In this document: piece after piece, positions 46,566 through 55,258 of the stretch
Position numbering within the stretch: position 1 is the first letter of the stretch
How the letters are laid out: each line of letters opens with the position of its first letter
Position numbers and translations under genes: made by a program
DNA from: Methanobacterium sp. UBA294
GTDB taxonomy: Archaea > Methanobacteriota > Methanobacteria > Methanobacteriales > Methanobacteriaceae
Assembly (NCBI GenBank): GCA_002494495.1
Contig: DACB01000016.1
Span: forward strand, 27,794 to 91,793
DNA length: 64,000 bases
Reading direction: 5' to 3'
The notes under the pieces: generated by a model
Seen by the model: only the letters and a program-made list of their open reading frames with translations
Databases searched by the model: none
Told to the model about the DNA's origin: nothing

Positions 46566-46931
46566 GTAATCCTCCTTATTAAAAATTTTATTTTGATTTT
46601 CATTTATTTAATTTTTTATATTTAATGCATATTTTTTTAATTTTAAACAATTTTTACTTCACCCTTAATAATAGTTGAATTCATAAACCAGGGAATACAG
46701 AACAATATACAAGTGTATTAAATTATCAGGTTAAAATTAAGATATCAGGGCAAATATTGTTTAATAAGTATAATATAAATTATAATAAACAATGTATAGC
46801 TAAATATACATTATACAGTCAAATAAACCCAAATATACAATATACATTTAAGAAAATATATATAACATATAATCCCGCTTTTTAAGATAATACAAAGGAT
46901 AAAACCTGTGTAAATCTAAAGTAGCGGGGGG
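46566..46931. other. gene-free spacer with TATACATT-type repeats
   Basis: Extremely AT-rich. AATGTATA (46791-46798) and TATACATT (46805-46812) are a perfect inverted pair; AAATATACATTATACAG (46802-46818) and AAATATACAATATACAT (46831-46847) are near-identical direct copies. A TATA element (AAATATATATAAC, about 46853-46865) for the next gene follows. No ORF is supported. Confidence 0.5.
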
Positions 46932-47267
46932 TTGAATTTGTTATCATCTGTTCCCACAAAGAAAAAAAAGAAACTTAGAAATTATAAAACCTTCATTTTA
47001 GTTACTTCTATATTTTTACTTATAATAGCTCTTTTTGGAATATCTGGTCTGTATTATAATGCATCTCAGATGGCTCCCACTATAATAATGGTAAACCAAT
47101 CTGAAAACAATTCATCAACCTATGGAACCTATCCTGAAAAAAATACTACAATCAAAATAAATTCACAAGATAATCAAAAAAACCCACAATCTGACCAGGA
47201 TAGCCAAAATAAGAAAACAAATAAAAAATCCGATTCTAATGAAAACAGACCAAAAAACAGTACCTAA
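46932..47267 (+). CDS. small membrane-anchored extracellular protein
   Basis: A 111-residue protein: basic N-terminus (KKKKKLRNYK), one membrane helix (about 20-42), then an Asn/Ser/Gln/Lys-rich hydrophilic tail of about 65 residues, expected outside the cell. Low-complexity composition; function unknown. TTG at 46932 directly follows GGGGGG; an in-frame TTG at 46938 has better SD spacing. Confidence 0.6.
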   Translation: MNLLSSVPTKKKKKLRNYKTFILVTSIFLLIIALFGISGLYYNASQMAPTIIMVNQSENNSSTYGTYPEKNTTIKINSQDNQKNPQSDQDSQNKKTNKKSDSNENRPKNST

Positions 47268-47633
47268 TGCTCACTACTTTTGCTGCCTTTTAGCACCTTT
47301 AATAAGGGATTAAAAGGAAATATAACCCCCTATCAACCTGCATTATTGAATATGGCAGATAACCACCAAGTGCAAACTCTGTTTAACAGAACTTATTAAA
47401 TAAAAAAAGTTTAAAAATGAGTTTAATTGGTTAATGGGGGATTAAAATACATATCTTCTTATTACGTTTTTAAAATTCCTTTTTAAATGCTCTTAATTTT
47501 AAAAAGAAGCTCTAAAACGTGCGTTTAATGACAAAAAAACCGCAAACTTTATATGTGATTATAAATTGATAGTTGTTTAAGTCCAGAAAAAGTCTCAAGA
47601 TGACTTTTTTATTAAATTGGACATGGAGGCGGT
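47268..47633. other. spacer containing the promoter of the pseudomurein-binding gene
   Basis: No ORF is supported. A clear promoter, CGCAAACTTTATATG (47541-47555), should start transcription near 47580, giving a leader of about 55-70 nt for the next gene. Confidence 0.5.
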
Positions 47634-47648
47634 ATAATTAATAGAAAT

Positions 47649-49031
47649 TTGACTTTAGCAGTCATAACTTTGTTAGCATTAGTAATGTTTTTTAATGTAA
47701 GCGAAGTTTCAGCTGCAACAACTGTAGATACTGATTCAGTTGTAAATTCATCAGACATAGTAAAAAACCATATTGAATCTAAAAAAACAGTTCCAACAAC
47801 ATTAACAGTGAACAATGAACAGGTAACATCAGAACAGTACCTATATCTATTAACATCAACTGTTACCAATATAAACAATAACAATAATAATGCAGTAACG
47901 GTAAAAACAGTAGCTAAAGCACCTAACCCCAGTGAAAACTTAAAAAGCGGCAATCTATATAAAAGCGAATATCTCAACTTAGCCTATTCAATTACCAAAT
48001 TTATAAACACTAACGGAAGGTTACCCAACTTCATTGACACTTCTAAGGGAAAAATGAACCCTGACAACATGATCTACACCTACTCAAGGATCATTAGTTT
48101 CTACAAAACAAACAACAGATTACCTAACTTCGTATCAATAGCACCATGGAATAAACCAAGTGGAGAAGGACTAACCACACCAGTTGCAACAACACCAAGC
48201 ACACCCACACCTAATGAAAGTAACGTCCCATCAACAGGTACAACTGTAGATATTGACTCTGTTGTTAAATCATCAGACACAGTAAAAAACTATGTTGAAT
48301 CTAAAAAAGCAGTTCCAAGCACAATAACAGTAGCAGGTAAAAACCTAACAATAGAACAGTACCTGTATCTATTGACATCAAGTGTTACCAACATCAACAA
48401 CAACAATAAAAATACCATAACCATAAAATCAATAAACAAAGCACCTAACCCCAACGAAAACGTATGGAGTGGTTCTCTGTCTAAAAGTGAATATATCAAA
48501 TTAGCCTATTCAATTAACAAATTTATAAATACCAACGGAAGGCTACCCAACTTCATAAGCACTTCCCTGGGGAATATGAGACCAGAAAATATGATCTACA
48601 CTTATTCAAAGATCACAGCATTCTATAAAACAAACAACCGATTACCCAACACAGTATCAGTAACCCCATGGAATAAATCAAGTGGAGAAGGTCTCTATAC
48701 ACCAGATGCAAGTATACAAGCTAAAATCGACGCCATCGGATACAAAGAAGCAATATACGGACGGGCACAGGGAAATTCCGACCCATATAGAATGGAAATA
48801 ATTGGTTGGGGAGACTGCTGGGCCAGCTCTCTGTGGTTATATAATAAACTATCCGCAGCAGGAGTAAGTGTTAGAACTGTAAGAGCCAGTAGTAGTTCTT
48901 ATCCTCTTCATCAATGGGTTCAGATAAACACTGGTAACGGATGGGTAAACTGGAACTACATTAAATACAGTTCAAAACACATCGGAGCAATTGGCTCTGG
49001 ATACTGGGTAGCTAAGACCTACCTTGCTTAA
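47649..49031 (+). CDS. secreted pseudomurein-binding-repeat protein with transglutaminase-like C-terminus
   Basis: A protein of 460 residues from TTG 47649: signal peptide (about 1-22, ending VSEVSAA); two long internal repeats (about 25-190 and 200-350), each with two pseudomurein-binding repeats (FINTNGRLPNF and FYKTNNRLPNF types); a Thr/Pro linker; and a C-terminal domain of about 105 residues. That domain has GWGDCWASSLWLYNKL and YPLHQWVQI, a Cys and His placed as in transglutaminase/C71 pseudomurein endoisopeptidases. It may cut or bind the wall. GGAGG at 47625-47629 is too far from this TTG; in-frame ATT (47637) or ATA (47634) fits better and would add an Asn-Arg-Asn start to the signal peptide. 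Confidence 0.82.
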   Translation: MTLAVITLLALVMFFNVSEVSAATTVDTDSVVNSSDIVKNHIESKKTVPTTLTVNNEQVTSEQYLYLLTSTVTNINNNNNNAVTVKTVAKAPNPSENLKSGNLYKSEYLNLAYSITKFINTNGRLPNFIDTSKGKMNPDNMIYTYSRIISFYKTNNRLPNFVSIAPWNKPSGEGLTTPVATTPSTPTPNESNVPSTGTTVDIDSVVKSSDTVKNYVESKKAVPSTITVAGKNLTIEQYLYLLTSSVTNINNNNKNTITIKSINKAPNPNENVWSGSLSKSEYIKLAYSINKFINTNGRLPNFISTSLGNMRPENMIYTYSKITAFYKTNNRLPNTVSVTPWNKSSGEGLYTPDASIQAKIDAIGYKEAIYGRAQGNSDPYRMEIIGWGDCWASSLWLYNKLSAAGVSVRTVRASSSSYPLHQWVQINTGNGWVNWNYIKYSSKHIGAIGSGYWVAKTYLA

Positions 49032-49090
49032 AACATTTGTTTTAAACAGTGCATACCACAGAATAAATTAATTGTAGACTTTAAAATCTC

Positions 49091-49115
49091 CATTTTAAAT
49101 TTTTTTTTTAAATTT
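49091..49115 (+). terminator. T10 terminator after the pseudomurein-binding gene
   Basis: TAAA-T10-AAAT (T10 at 49100-49109) begins about 70 nt after the stop. More T-rich tracts follow to 49210. Confidence 0.45.
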
Positions 49116-49305
49116 CTAAAAAATTTTTAATTAATTTTTTTTATGATGAAATTTCTTAAATTGTTAATTTTTTAAATTTAACCGAATTTTTTTGAATTTA
49201 TTTTTTTAAATTCTTTCTGATCAGAATTTTAATACCTTCTAAGCAACATAGTTAAACATAGATCTTGAATGTTATTGAATAATAGAATTATCTAGGTGGA
49301 TGTAA

Positions 49306-49695
49306 TTGGATAATAAAATTAAAATTCTGCTGGTTATAGCGGTTATCATAGTTGCAGGGCTAGGAATGTTCAGCGGATTTCTTTTTGATGGATATTTAAC
49401 TGGTGATGTCACCAATACTACAGTTGCAAATGATTCAAATTCAGGGATAAATCAAACTAATAACACTATAACGTCCACCACAAAAAATGCTAATTACATT
49501 GGTACAGAGGAAGCCATAAGCATCGGAAAAACAGTGCTGGGTGATGATCCCCATATAAATTATTATGCAGAACTAATCACAGATACTGATGTTCCTTACT
49601 ACTTGGTTGGTGGAAAAATATACAACGAAGTGGGAGACGAAATTAGTCAAACATCCACAGTGAAAGTTGATGCTGTAACTGGTGAAATTTTATAG
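49306..49695 (+). CDS. membrane-anchored PepSY-like protein
   Basis: A 129-residue protein with an N-terminal membrane helix (about 5-27), an Asn/Thr-rich spacer (35-60) and a C-terminal PepSY-like domain (about 63-129): YIGTEEAISIGKTVLGDD, PYYLVGGKIYNE and STVKVDAVTGEIL. PepSY domains are extracytoplasmic and often inhibit or bind peptidases. TTG start; AGGTGG lies 7 nt upstream. Confidence 0.7.
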   Translation: MDNKIKILLVIAVIIVAGLGMFSGFLFDGYLTGDVTNTTVANDSNSGINQTNNTITSTTKNANYIGTEEAISIGKTVLGDDPHINYYAELITDTDVPYYLVGGKIYNEVGDEISQTSTVKVDAVTGEIL

Positions 49696-49753
49696 AACAA
49701 AGATACATGTTGAATAAGATACAGAAATAAATTATATAATGCAGATTCAATCA

Positions 49754-49787
49754 AATAGGAGTTAATAAAATGAGTAAGTCTCCTATT
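49754..49787. repeat. 8-bp inverted repeat spanning an SD
   Basis: AATAGGAG (49754-49761) and CTCCTATT (49780-49787) are perfect inverted copies with an 18-nt loop. The left arm contains the SD AGGAG of the small ORF at 49770, and the right arm lies inside that ORF, so the RNA hairpin could hide the SD. Confidence 0.6.
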
Positions 49788-49901
49788 ATTCAAGGGAAAT
49801 ATTACTTCCCCTTCCACATATGCCAATCAGTAATGCTTATACTACTTTCAACAAGTTATTATCATCTATTTGAAAGTTTTAATTATCCAAAATATTTTTA
49901 A
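49770..49901 (+). CDS. possible 43-residue peptide
   Basis: A short ORF with AGGAG 8 nt before its ATG, encoding an aromatic-rich peptide with a hydrophobic stretch (SVMLILLSTSYYHLF). Not recognised. The rest of the spacer to 50336 has no supported gene. Evidence rests on the SD only. Confidence 0.3.
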   Translation: MSKSPIIQGKYYFPFHICQSVMLILLSTSYYHLFESFNYPKYF

Positions 49902-50320
49902 TCTTTTGATTTGAGTAAAAATTTAGTTTTTTACAGTATCCATAATAGTTATAATATCAAAGAAAGATCTATTAATATTAATTTTACTCCGGGGAAAATG
50001 GACAATTATTCCTGGAAATGGACAATTATCAATTCCACCCACACAAACTATAACCTTATTATCAAATTCTTAACCTTTAAATTAATTGAGAATTTCAGAA
50101 TGATTGTGGATTATATCAGTACCTCTTTCAGATAGCATTTACTACATAATAGTTTAATTTATCTGGTTTTGTACCTACCCTTGTAAACATCATAATATGA
50201 TCAAATAATTTTTTAAAGACCTCTGTCATTGTGATGAGACGGATTCATGTTTTACAATAAATAAAGCATTTTAGTTTTTTTCATTGCACTAATAAATCCA
50301 TATATTTAAATATGTTAATA

Positions 50321-50338
50321 ATGAATAAATAAATTCAT
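50321..50338. promoter_or_regulatory. inverted repeat at the ArsR-type gene start
   Basis: ATGAAT (50321-50326) and ATTCAT (50333-50338) are inverted copies around six bases and touch the start codon. A TATA element (TATATTTAAATAT, 50301-50313) lies just upstream. The position fits an autorepressor operator. Confidence 0.4.
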
Positions 50339-50693
50339 GAAAAGTTGTGAGGTCAATTCTAAAGACAAACCTAGTTGTGAGCAAAATGAAATACTAAAAA
50401 AAATAATATCTAAAATACCAGACCAAAGTGTATTAAATATAAATGCCGAGTTTTTCAAAGCATTTGGAGACCCAACTAGACTTAAGATTCTTCATTTACT
50501 TGAAGAAGAAGAATTGTGTGTATGTGAAATAATAAGTGCACTTAATAAACCCCAACCAACTGTATCCCACCATCTAAATATACTAAAAAAAGCAGGGTTA
50601 TTAAACTGGCGTAAAGAAGGAATTTGGATATATTACCGCTTATCAAATCAAAATATAATTAATAATTTGAATGAAATTCTTAAAAAGGAATAA
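50337..50693 (+). CDS. ArsR/SmtB-family metal(loid)-responsive repressor
   Basis: A 118-residue winged helix protein. ELCVCE (about residues 60-65) is the alpha-3 metal(loid) site of ArsR/CadC proteins; two further Cys near the N-terminus (C4, C14) could complete a CadC-like site. PQPTVSHHLNILKKAGLL is the recognition helix and GIWIYYRL the wing. It would release DNA on binding As(III), Sb(III) or Cd/Pb. No arsenic or metal efflux gene is adjacent. Confidence 0.88.
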   Translation: MKSCEVNSKDKPSCEQNEILKKIISKIPDQSVLNINAEFFKAFGDPTRLKILHLLEEEELCVCEIISALNKPQPTVSHHLNILKKAGLLNWRKEGIWIYYRLSNQNIINNLNEILKKE

Positions 50694-51208
50694 TGGAGAT
50701 TATTTTTTTTAGATGGGCAATGTAGAAGATATTCCTGCAGAAGAATTATCCTGTTCAATCGGTTGATATTTTTTTATGCCCAATAAAGAACAAAAAGATA
50801 ATCATGGATCAGTGTGTGGCTTTCATATAAGAATAAGATCCGGAAACATCTAATTTATTTCAGGGTTGGTTTTATTCTTTTTACTCATAAGCTTCTTATG
50901 AATGTTTTAACAAAATTTAATTCGGTTCTTACAAGAAATTGTTTATTTCCTTTCTCTGGTAATTTTTTTTTAAACTTGACTATTTGATGTGAATTGCTTA
51001 TTAATTTCATTGCTTGTACATAATCTTTAGTTGATCTTTTAACAATATTGAAGTTATTTAAGAAAATTTTAAATAATTGATCATGATAATATATTTTGAT
51101 GAGAATAATCATTATAAAACATTACTAATATTAAATGATTACATATGGACATAATTAAGAAATAATGATGAATTATCTAAAAATTATTAAATTTTAGGGG
51201 TGTACACT
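50694..51208. other. gene-poor spacer after the ArsR-type gene
   Basis: No full gene is visible. A 17-codon stretch (ATG at 50714, MGNVEDIPAEELSCSIG) reads like a protein fragment and could be the remnant of an ArsR-regulated gene, but it is too short to assign. The remainder is AT-rich. Confidence 0.35.
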
Positions 51209-52090
51209 TTGCTTACGTCTGTACAAAAAGAAATTTTACAGAGTCTGATAAATCTATATCGTCAGTCGGATGGTAAATCCATTAAGGGCGAGGAAATTGC
51301 TGAAATTATGAACCGGAATCCGGGTACTATAAGAAATCAGATGCAATCGTTACGGAGTCTGGGCCTTGTCAAAGGAGTTCCAGGTCCACGTGGTGGTTAT
51401 AAACCTACAATTGAAGCTTATCATAATCTAAATATTTCAGATATCAACAAAGAGACCCAGGTACCACTCTACAAGGATGATAAAATACTGAAGGACCTGA
51501 CAGTAGCTAAGATCGAGTTCACCAGCATCCCGCACCCCGGTGAGTGTGAAGCAGCAATTAAAGCCATAGGTAATATAAAAAGCATCGATCTGGGAGACAA
51601 AATAAGGGTAGGTCCTACACCAGTAAATAAGCTGGTGATAAATGGTGTAGTGGTTGGCAGGGATGATATGGACAACATACTGTTATTAGACACCACAGGT
51701 ATCCGCAGCATCCCCAAAAAGAAGGTTGCAGAAGTAGCCAGCATGGATTTGATAACTTTAAGTCAGGATATATCTATTCAAGAAGCTGCTCAGATTCTTA
51801 CAAGGGAAGGTATTGATGGAGCCCCTGTAATGGAAGTTGGGGAGGTTGTTGGAATTTTAACCCTCAGTGATATCGCCAAAGCCATTGGCCAGAATAAAGA
51901 AAAACTTACGGTAAAAGATATAATGTCCCATAGAATAATCACAGTTGAATTTGACATGATGATTGCCGATGCAGTAGAGGTAATGAATCAAAATCAAATC
52001 GGAAGATTGATAGTTCTGGATGAAAATGGGCATCCGGGCGGTATAATAACTCGTACAGATCTGCTAAATAAGATCGCAGATATTTCTTAA
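51209..52090 (+). CDS. winged-helix protein with CBS domain pair
   Basis: A 293-residue regulator-like protein: winged helix (about 1-70, EIAEIMNRNPGTIRNQMQSL, then a GGYKPT wing), a small beta-rich middle domain (about 85-175, PHPGECEAAIKAIGN, VVVGRDDMDNILLLD), and two CBS domains (about 180-293, ISIQEAAQILTREGIDGAPV and MIADAVEVMNQNQIGRLIVL). CBS pairs bind adenine nucleotides. The ORF is open from GTG 51200, but AGGGGT lies about 7 nt before TTG 51209. Target genes unknown. Confidence 0.87.
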   Translation: MLTSVQKEILQSLINLYRQSDGKSIKGEEIAEIMNRNPGTIRNQMQSLRSLGLVKGVPGPRGGYKPTIEAYHNLNISDINKETQVPLYKDDKILKDLTVAKIEFTSIPHPGECEAAIKAIGNIKSIDLGDKIRVGPTPVNKLVINGVVVGRDDMDNILLLDTTGIRSIPKKKVAEVASMDLITLSQDISIQEAAQILTREGIDGAPVMEVGEVVGILTLSDIAKAIGQNKEKLTVKDIMSHRIITVEFDMMIADAVEVMNQNQIGRLIVLDENGHPGGIITRTDLLNKIADIS

Positions 52091-52098
52091 ATAAAAAC

Positions 52099-52142
52099 AG
52101 ATTTTTTTAAAAAAATTAGTGTTCTTAAAAAAATCTTTTTTT
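52099..52142 (+). terminator. hairpin plus T-run terminator
   Basis: AGATTTTTTTAA (52099-52110) and TTAAAAAAATCT (52125-52136) are perfect 12-bp inverted copies, followed by T7 (52136-52142). It starts 8 nt after the stop of the CBS-protein gene. Confidence 0.65.
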
Positions 52143-52243
52143 ATCTAATTTTTTTTATTTTCAATTTTCTACCATAATTCATAATTTATTTAAAACACCC
52201 AAACTAATTTCATAAATAAATCCTATTAAGGAGACTAACAAAT

Positions 52244-53170
52244 TTGAAAATCAATCAAATGGAACTTCAGGAGAAAATGAGTGTCCTGGAGATCATAGAT
52301 GAAATGGGAAAATCAGGGGTGCTGGGAGCTGGAAAGCTGGCCCATGCCACCAAACTACTTGCCCAGGTAATTGAAGATAAGGATACCTCTGTCTTTTTAA
52401 GTATCGCCGGACCAATGGTGCCTGGAGGACTTAGAAAGATCATCAAAGACTTAATTGAAAAGGAACAGATAGATCTGATTATCACCAGCAGCGCAAACAT
52501 TACCCACGACTTGCTGGAAGCCTTTGGAGGAAGCCATTATCGGGACATCCATGGTACTGATGAAAACCTCTGTGAAATGGGTATTGGTAGAATAGGTGAT
52601 GTCTACACTAAATCAGAAGACTTTGAAATCTTTGAAAAGGAGATAATCAAACTATTTTTTGAAGTTACTAAAGACAAAAACAAATTCAGTATCAGGGATT
52701 TTCTATATGAAATTGGTAAGAGGATTCCCGATGAAAACTCCATCTTAAATACTGCCGCCCGTAAAAAAACCCCCATCTACTCTCCAGGAATAATTGATAG
52801 CATGCTGGGTCTTCAGCTGTGGATGCACACCCAGGAAAATGAATTAATCCTGGATGTTGTGGCTGATATGCATGAACTTTCAGATCAAGTTTATGCATCC
52901 CCTAAGGTAGCTGCAGTGATGCTGGGAGGTGGACTGCCAAAACATTATGCCCTGGCATCTAACCTCCTTAAAGGAGGGGTTGACACTGGGATCCAGGTTA
53001 CCATGGACCGCAGCGAAACAGGAAGTCTCTCAGGAGCACCCCTTGAAGAGGCTAAGTCCTGGGCTAAGGCAAAATGCGGGTCAAATCTGGTTACAGTGAT
53101 TGGAGATGTAACCATGATATTCCCCATAATGGTGGCCGGCGCCTGGGAAATAATGAGCGGAAAAAAATAG
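52244..53170 (+). CDS. dys: deoxyhypusine synthase
   Basis: A 308-residue NAD- and spermidine-dependent enzyme that starts hypusine formation on aIF5A. Seen: FLSIAGPMVPGGLRKII, ITSSANITHDLLEAFGG, TPIYSPGIIDSMLGLQLW, the active Lys region GGGLPKHYALASNLL, and TGSLSGAPLEEAKSWAK. TTG start with AAGGAG about 10 nt upstream. It lies 28 bp before the membrane protein gene. Confidence 0.94.
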   Translation: MKINQMELQEKMSVLEIIDEMGKSGVLGAGKLAHATKLLAQVIEDKDTSVFLSIAGPMVPGGLRKIIKDLIEKEQIDLIITSSANITHDLLEAFGGSHYRDIHGTDENLCEMGIGRIGDVYTKSEDFEIFEKEIIKLFFEVTKDKNKFSIRDFLYEIGKRIPDENSILNTAARKKTPIYSPGIIDSMLGLQLWMHTQENELILDVVADMHELSDQVYASPKVAAVMLGGGLPKHYALASNLLKGGVDTGIQVTMDRSETGSLSGAPLEEAKSWAKAKCGSNLVTVIGDVTMIFPIMVAGAWEIMSGKK

Positions 53171-53198
53171 ACATTAATAACCAAATCTATCTGATAAT

Positions 53199-53816
53199 AT
53201 GCTGGAAATATTATTTTATTCCCTTTCGGGTTTGTTTATGAAGGTATCTGATGATGCCCAAGACCAGAAAAACAATATACTCCTGGGTGTTGTAGCTGCG
53301 GTAATCTGTGGTATCACCATTGGTTACCTGGCGGTTACCAATGCAGATGCAGCTTGCATATTCCTGGCAATCCTGATTGGAACAGTATTAGCCTGGAAAG
53401 TGGATTGTCTAAACCATATCCTATCCTTACTAATTTTCATAGGAATAATCATGATTTTTGGCTTTCCTACCATAGGAATCATAACCCTGGCTGTATGTGC
53501 AGCGGCAGCATTCCTGGATGAAATAGGAAATGACAGTAAATGGGCAGAAGAGCATAGGTATGTTAAAGAATTTTTCCAGTACAGATTCGCCCTTAAAATA
53601 GTTATCTTATTATTTACTGTCCTGGGAACGCTGGCAACAGTCAATCCTGAATTACAGATGTTCGGGGTTCAGTTTTTCACCCCATTAACCTTCATCTGTT
53701 TTTTGATGTTTGAGTTATCCTATGAAATGATTGGTTTAAAGTTCAATGCTATCTATGATAGAGTTGAGAGCTTCCTGGGGTTCATCCGAGGCGTAGATAG
53801 ATCGGCCAACGATTAA
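53199..53816 (+). CDS. multi-pass membrane protein, unknown function
   Basis: A 205-residue protein with about six membrane segments and a conserved-looking cytoplasmic loop (FLDEIGNDSKWAEEHRYVKEFFQYR). The N-terminal FMKVSDDAQD suggests an acidic start. Not recognised beyond being archaeal-looking. Its last 27 codons overlap the 3' end of pyrF on the opposite strand by 81 bp. Confidence 0.72.
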   Translation: MLEILFYSLSGLFMKVSDDAQDQKNNILLGVVAAVICGITIGYLAVTNADAACIFLAILIGTVLAWKVDCLNHILSLLIFIGIIMIFGFPTIGIITLAVCAAAAFLDEIGNDSKWAEEHRYVKEFFQYRFALKIVILLFTVLGTLATVNPELQMFGVQFFTPLTFICFLMFELSYEMIGLKFNAIYDRVESFLGFIRGVDRSAND

Positions 53817-54386
53817 AGCATCTGCAAATTCCAGTGTCTTTGCTGGATCTCCACCCTGGACACCTACCCCAGGTGATATGATAAATGATCCTTCTCCCAC
53901 AATTTCCCTGATTTTTTTCAGACGGTCCAGTCTGGTGGACGGTGCGACATAGTTACTTACGCCCAAATCCACACCCATACGGGCAATGTCTAATGATACA
54001 TTCTGTATAAATTGTTCTGCTCCAGGATGTGACATCTCAGTTAAAATAAATATATCCCGGCCATATTCCTCTGCAGTATCAAGACAGGCTTGTACACTGT
54101 CTTTACCCACAAATCCGTGGGTTATGATGGCATAGGCACCTGCATTGAAGGTTAAATCTGCAATCTTTTGATTGGTTTCTGGAATATCTGCAACTTTAAA
54201 ATCAGCTATGATATTAAATCCATATTCCTCTTTAATTTTAGATATTGAATGGAGCCCTTCTGAAAGTATCAGGGGATAGCCTATTTTTACAGTGTTTATC
54301 TGTCCTGATATTTCCTCTAACAACTTCCTGACAGCATCCATCTGGAATAGATCCAGTGCAATTATTATATCATTTTTAACTTTCAT
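53736..54386 (-). CDS. pyrF: orotidine 5'-phosphate decarboxylase
   Basis: A 216-residue TIM-barrel enzyme making UMP from OMP. Seen: IIIALDLFQ, TVKIGYPL, the catalytic DxKxxD region IIADFKVADIPETN, EMSHPGAEQF, SNYVAPSTRLDRL, ISPGVGVQGGDP and LIVGRSIYASDEP. The sequence resembles the well-studied M. thermautotrophicus enzyme. Convergent with, and overlapping, the upstream membrane protein gene. Confidence 0.97.
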   Translation of the reverse strand: MKVKNDIIIALDLFQMDAVRKLLEEISGQINTVKIGYPLILSEGLHSISKIKEEYGFNIIADFKVADIPETNQKIADLTFNAGAYAIITHGFVGKDSVQACLDTAEEYGRDIFILTEMSHPGAEQFIQNVSLDIARMGVDLGVSNYVAPSTRLDRLKKIREIVGEGSFIISPGVGVQGGDPAKTLEFADALIVGRSIYASDEPQEALNSIIDSIEL

Positions 54387-54504
54387 TGATTTTAATTAAC
54401 CAATCTGTTTTAAATTCTTTTTGAATTTTTTTTTAACTGTTAATCTCATACAATGTTTGGCGCACCTTATTTTCAATTTACTTTAGTTCTGTTCAAGTAA
54501 AATA

Positions 54505-54520
54505 GCAAACTTTATATATC
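54505..54520 (+). promoter_or_regulatory. promoter of the cobalt transport operon
   Basis: GCAAACTTTATATATCC is a strong BRE/TATA match; transcription should start near 54540, about 25 nt before the cbiM ATG. No long leader is available for a riboswitch. Confidence 0.6.
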
Positions 54521-54565
54521 CATTTTATTCAATTATGCTTGATAAACGTTAAAGGAGATTTGATC

Positions 54566-55258
54566 ATGCATATTATGGAGGGATTTTTACCATGGGAATG
54601 GTGTTTATTATGGTATTTAATTTCAATACCTGTTGTTGCATACGGAGTAATCCGTATTAAAAGAATTACAGATGAAAAACCAGAAACAAAACCTTTATTA
54701 GCAGTTTCAGGCGCATTTATGTTTGTTTTATCTTCTTTAAAACTTCCCTCAGTTACAGGAAGTTGTTCTCACCCTACTGGTAATGGATTAGGTGCTGTAT
54801 TATTTGGACCTGCAGTTGCTAGCGTCATGGCAGCAATTGTTCTGGTTTTTCAAGCTCTTCTACTTGCACACGGTGGATTAACAACCCTCGGAGCTAACAT
54901 TTTCTCCATGGGTATTGTAGGTCCCGTTGTAGCTTGGCTTGTGTTTAAAGGTATTAAGAAGATAGGTTGGGGTCCTTCGATTGGAATATTCTTTGCCGCA
55001 CTTCTTGGAAACTGGTTAACCTACATAACCACCGCACTACAGCTGTCACTGGCTTTCCCCATTCCCACATTTGGAGAAGCCATAGTCAAGTTCATGGTTA
55101 TATTTGCTTATACCCAGGTACCTCTGGCCATTGCAGAAGGATTAGTAACCGTTGTAATATTTGATTACATTAAAAAAAGAAGACCCGATATTTTAAAAAA
55201 ATTAAAAGTCATAGGACCTGAAGAAGAAGAAAGAATAGAAGAAGCTGGGGTGGCTTAA
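54566..55258 (+). CDS. cbiM: cobalt ECF transporter substrate-binding component CbiM
   Basis: A 230-residue membrane protein, the S component of the cobalt energy-coupling-factor transporter. MHIMEGFLPWEWCLLWY is the hallmark start, whose N-terminal Met-His and following His coordinate Co(II). SGAFMFVLSSLKLPSVTGSCSHPTGNGLG is the second signature. The ORF opens at TTG 54539, but AAGGAGAT precedes ATG 54566, which restores the required N-terminus. Confidence 0.96.
   Translation: MHIMEGFLPWEWCLLWYLISIPVVAYGVIRIKRITDEKPETKPLLAVSGAFMFVLSSLKLPSVTGSCSHPTGNGLGAVLFGPAVASVMAAIVLVFQALLLAHGGLTTLGANIFSMGIVGPVVAWLVFKGIKKIGWGPSIGIFFAALLGNWLTYITTALQLSLAFPIPTFGEAIVKFMVIFAYTQVPLAIAEGLVTVVIFDYIKKRRPDILKKLKVIGPEEEERIEEAGVA

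Noticed and set aside
49911..50135. A 74-codon frame rich in Asn, Ile and Tyr
   Set aside because: Composition reflects AT-rich DNA, no SD and no pattern of a folded protein.
50885..51112. A 75-codon minus-strand frame
   Set aside because: No SD, Lys/Ile/Asn/Phe-rich, no recognisable motif.
54505..54565. Cobalamin riboswitch ahead of cbiM
   Set aside because: The leader after the predicted transcription start is only about 25 nt, too short for a B12 aptamer.
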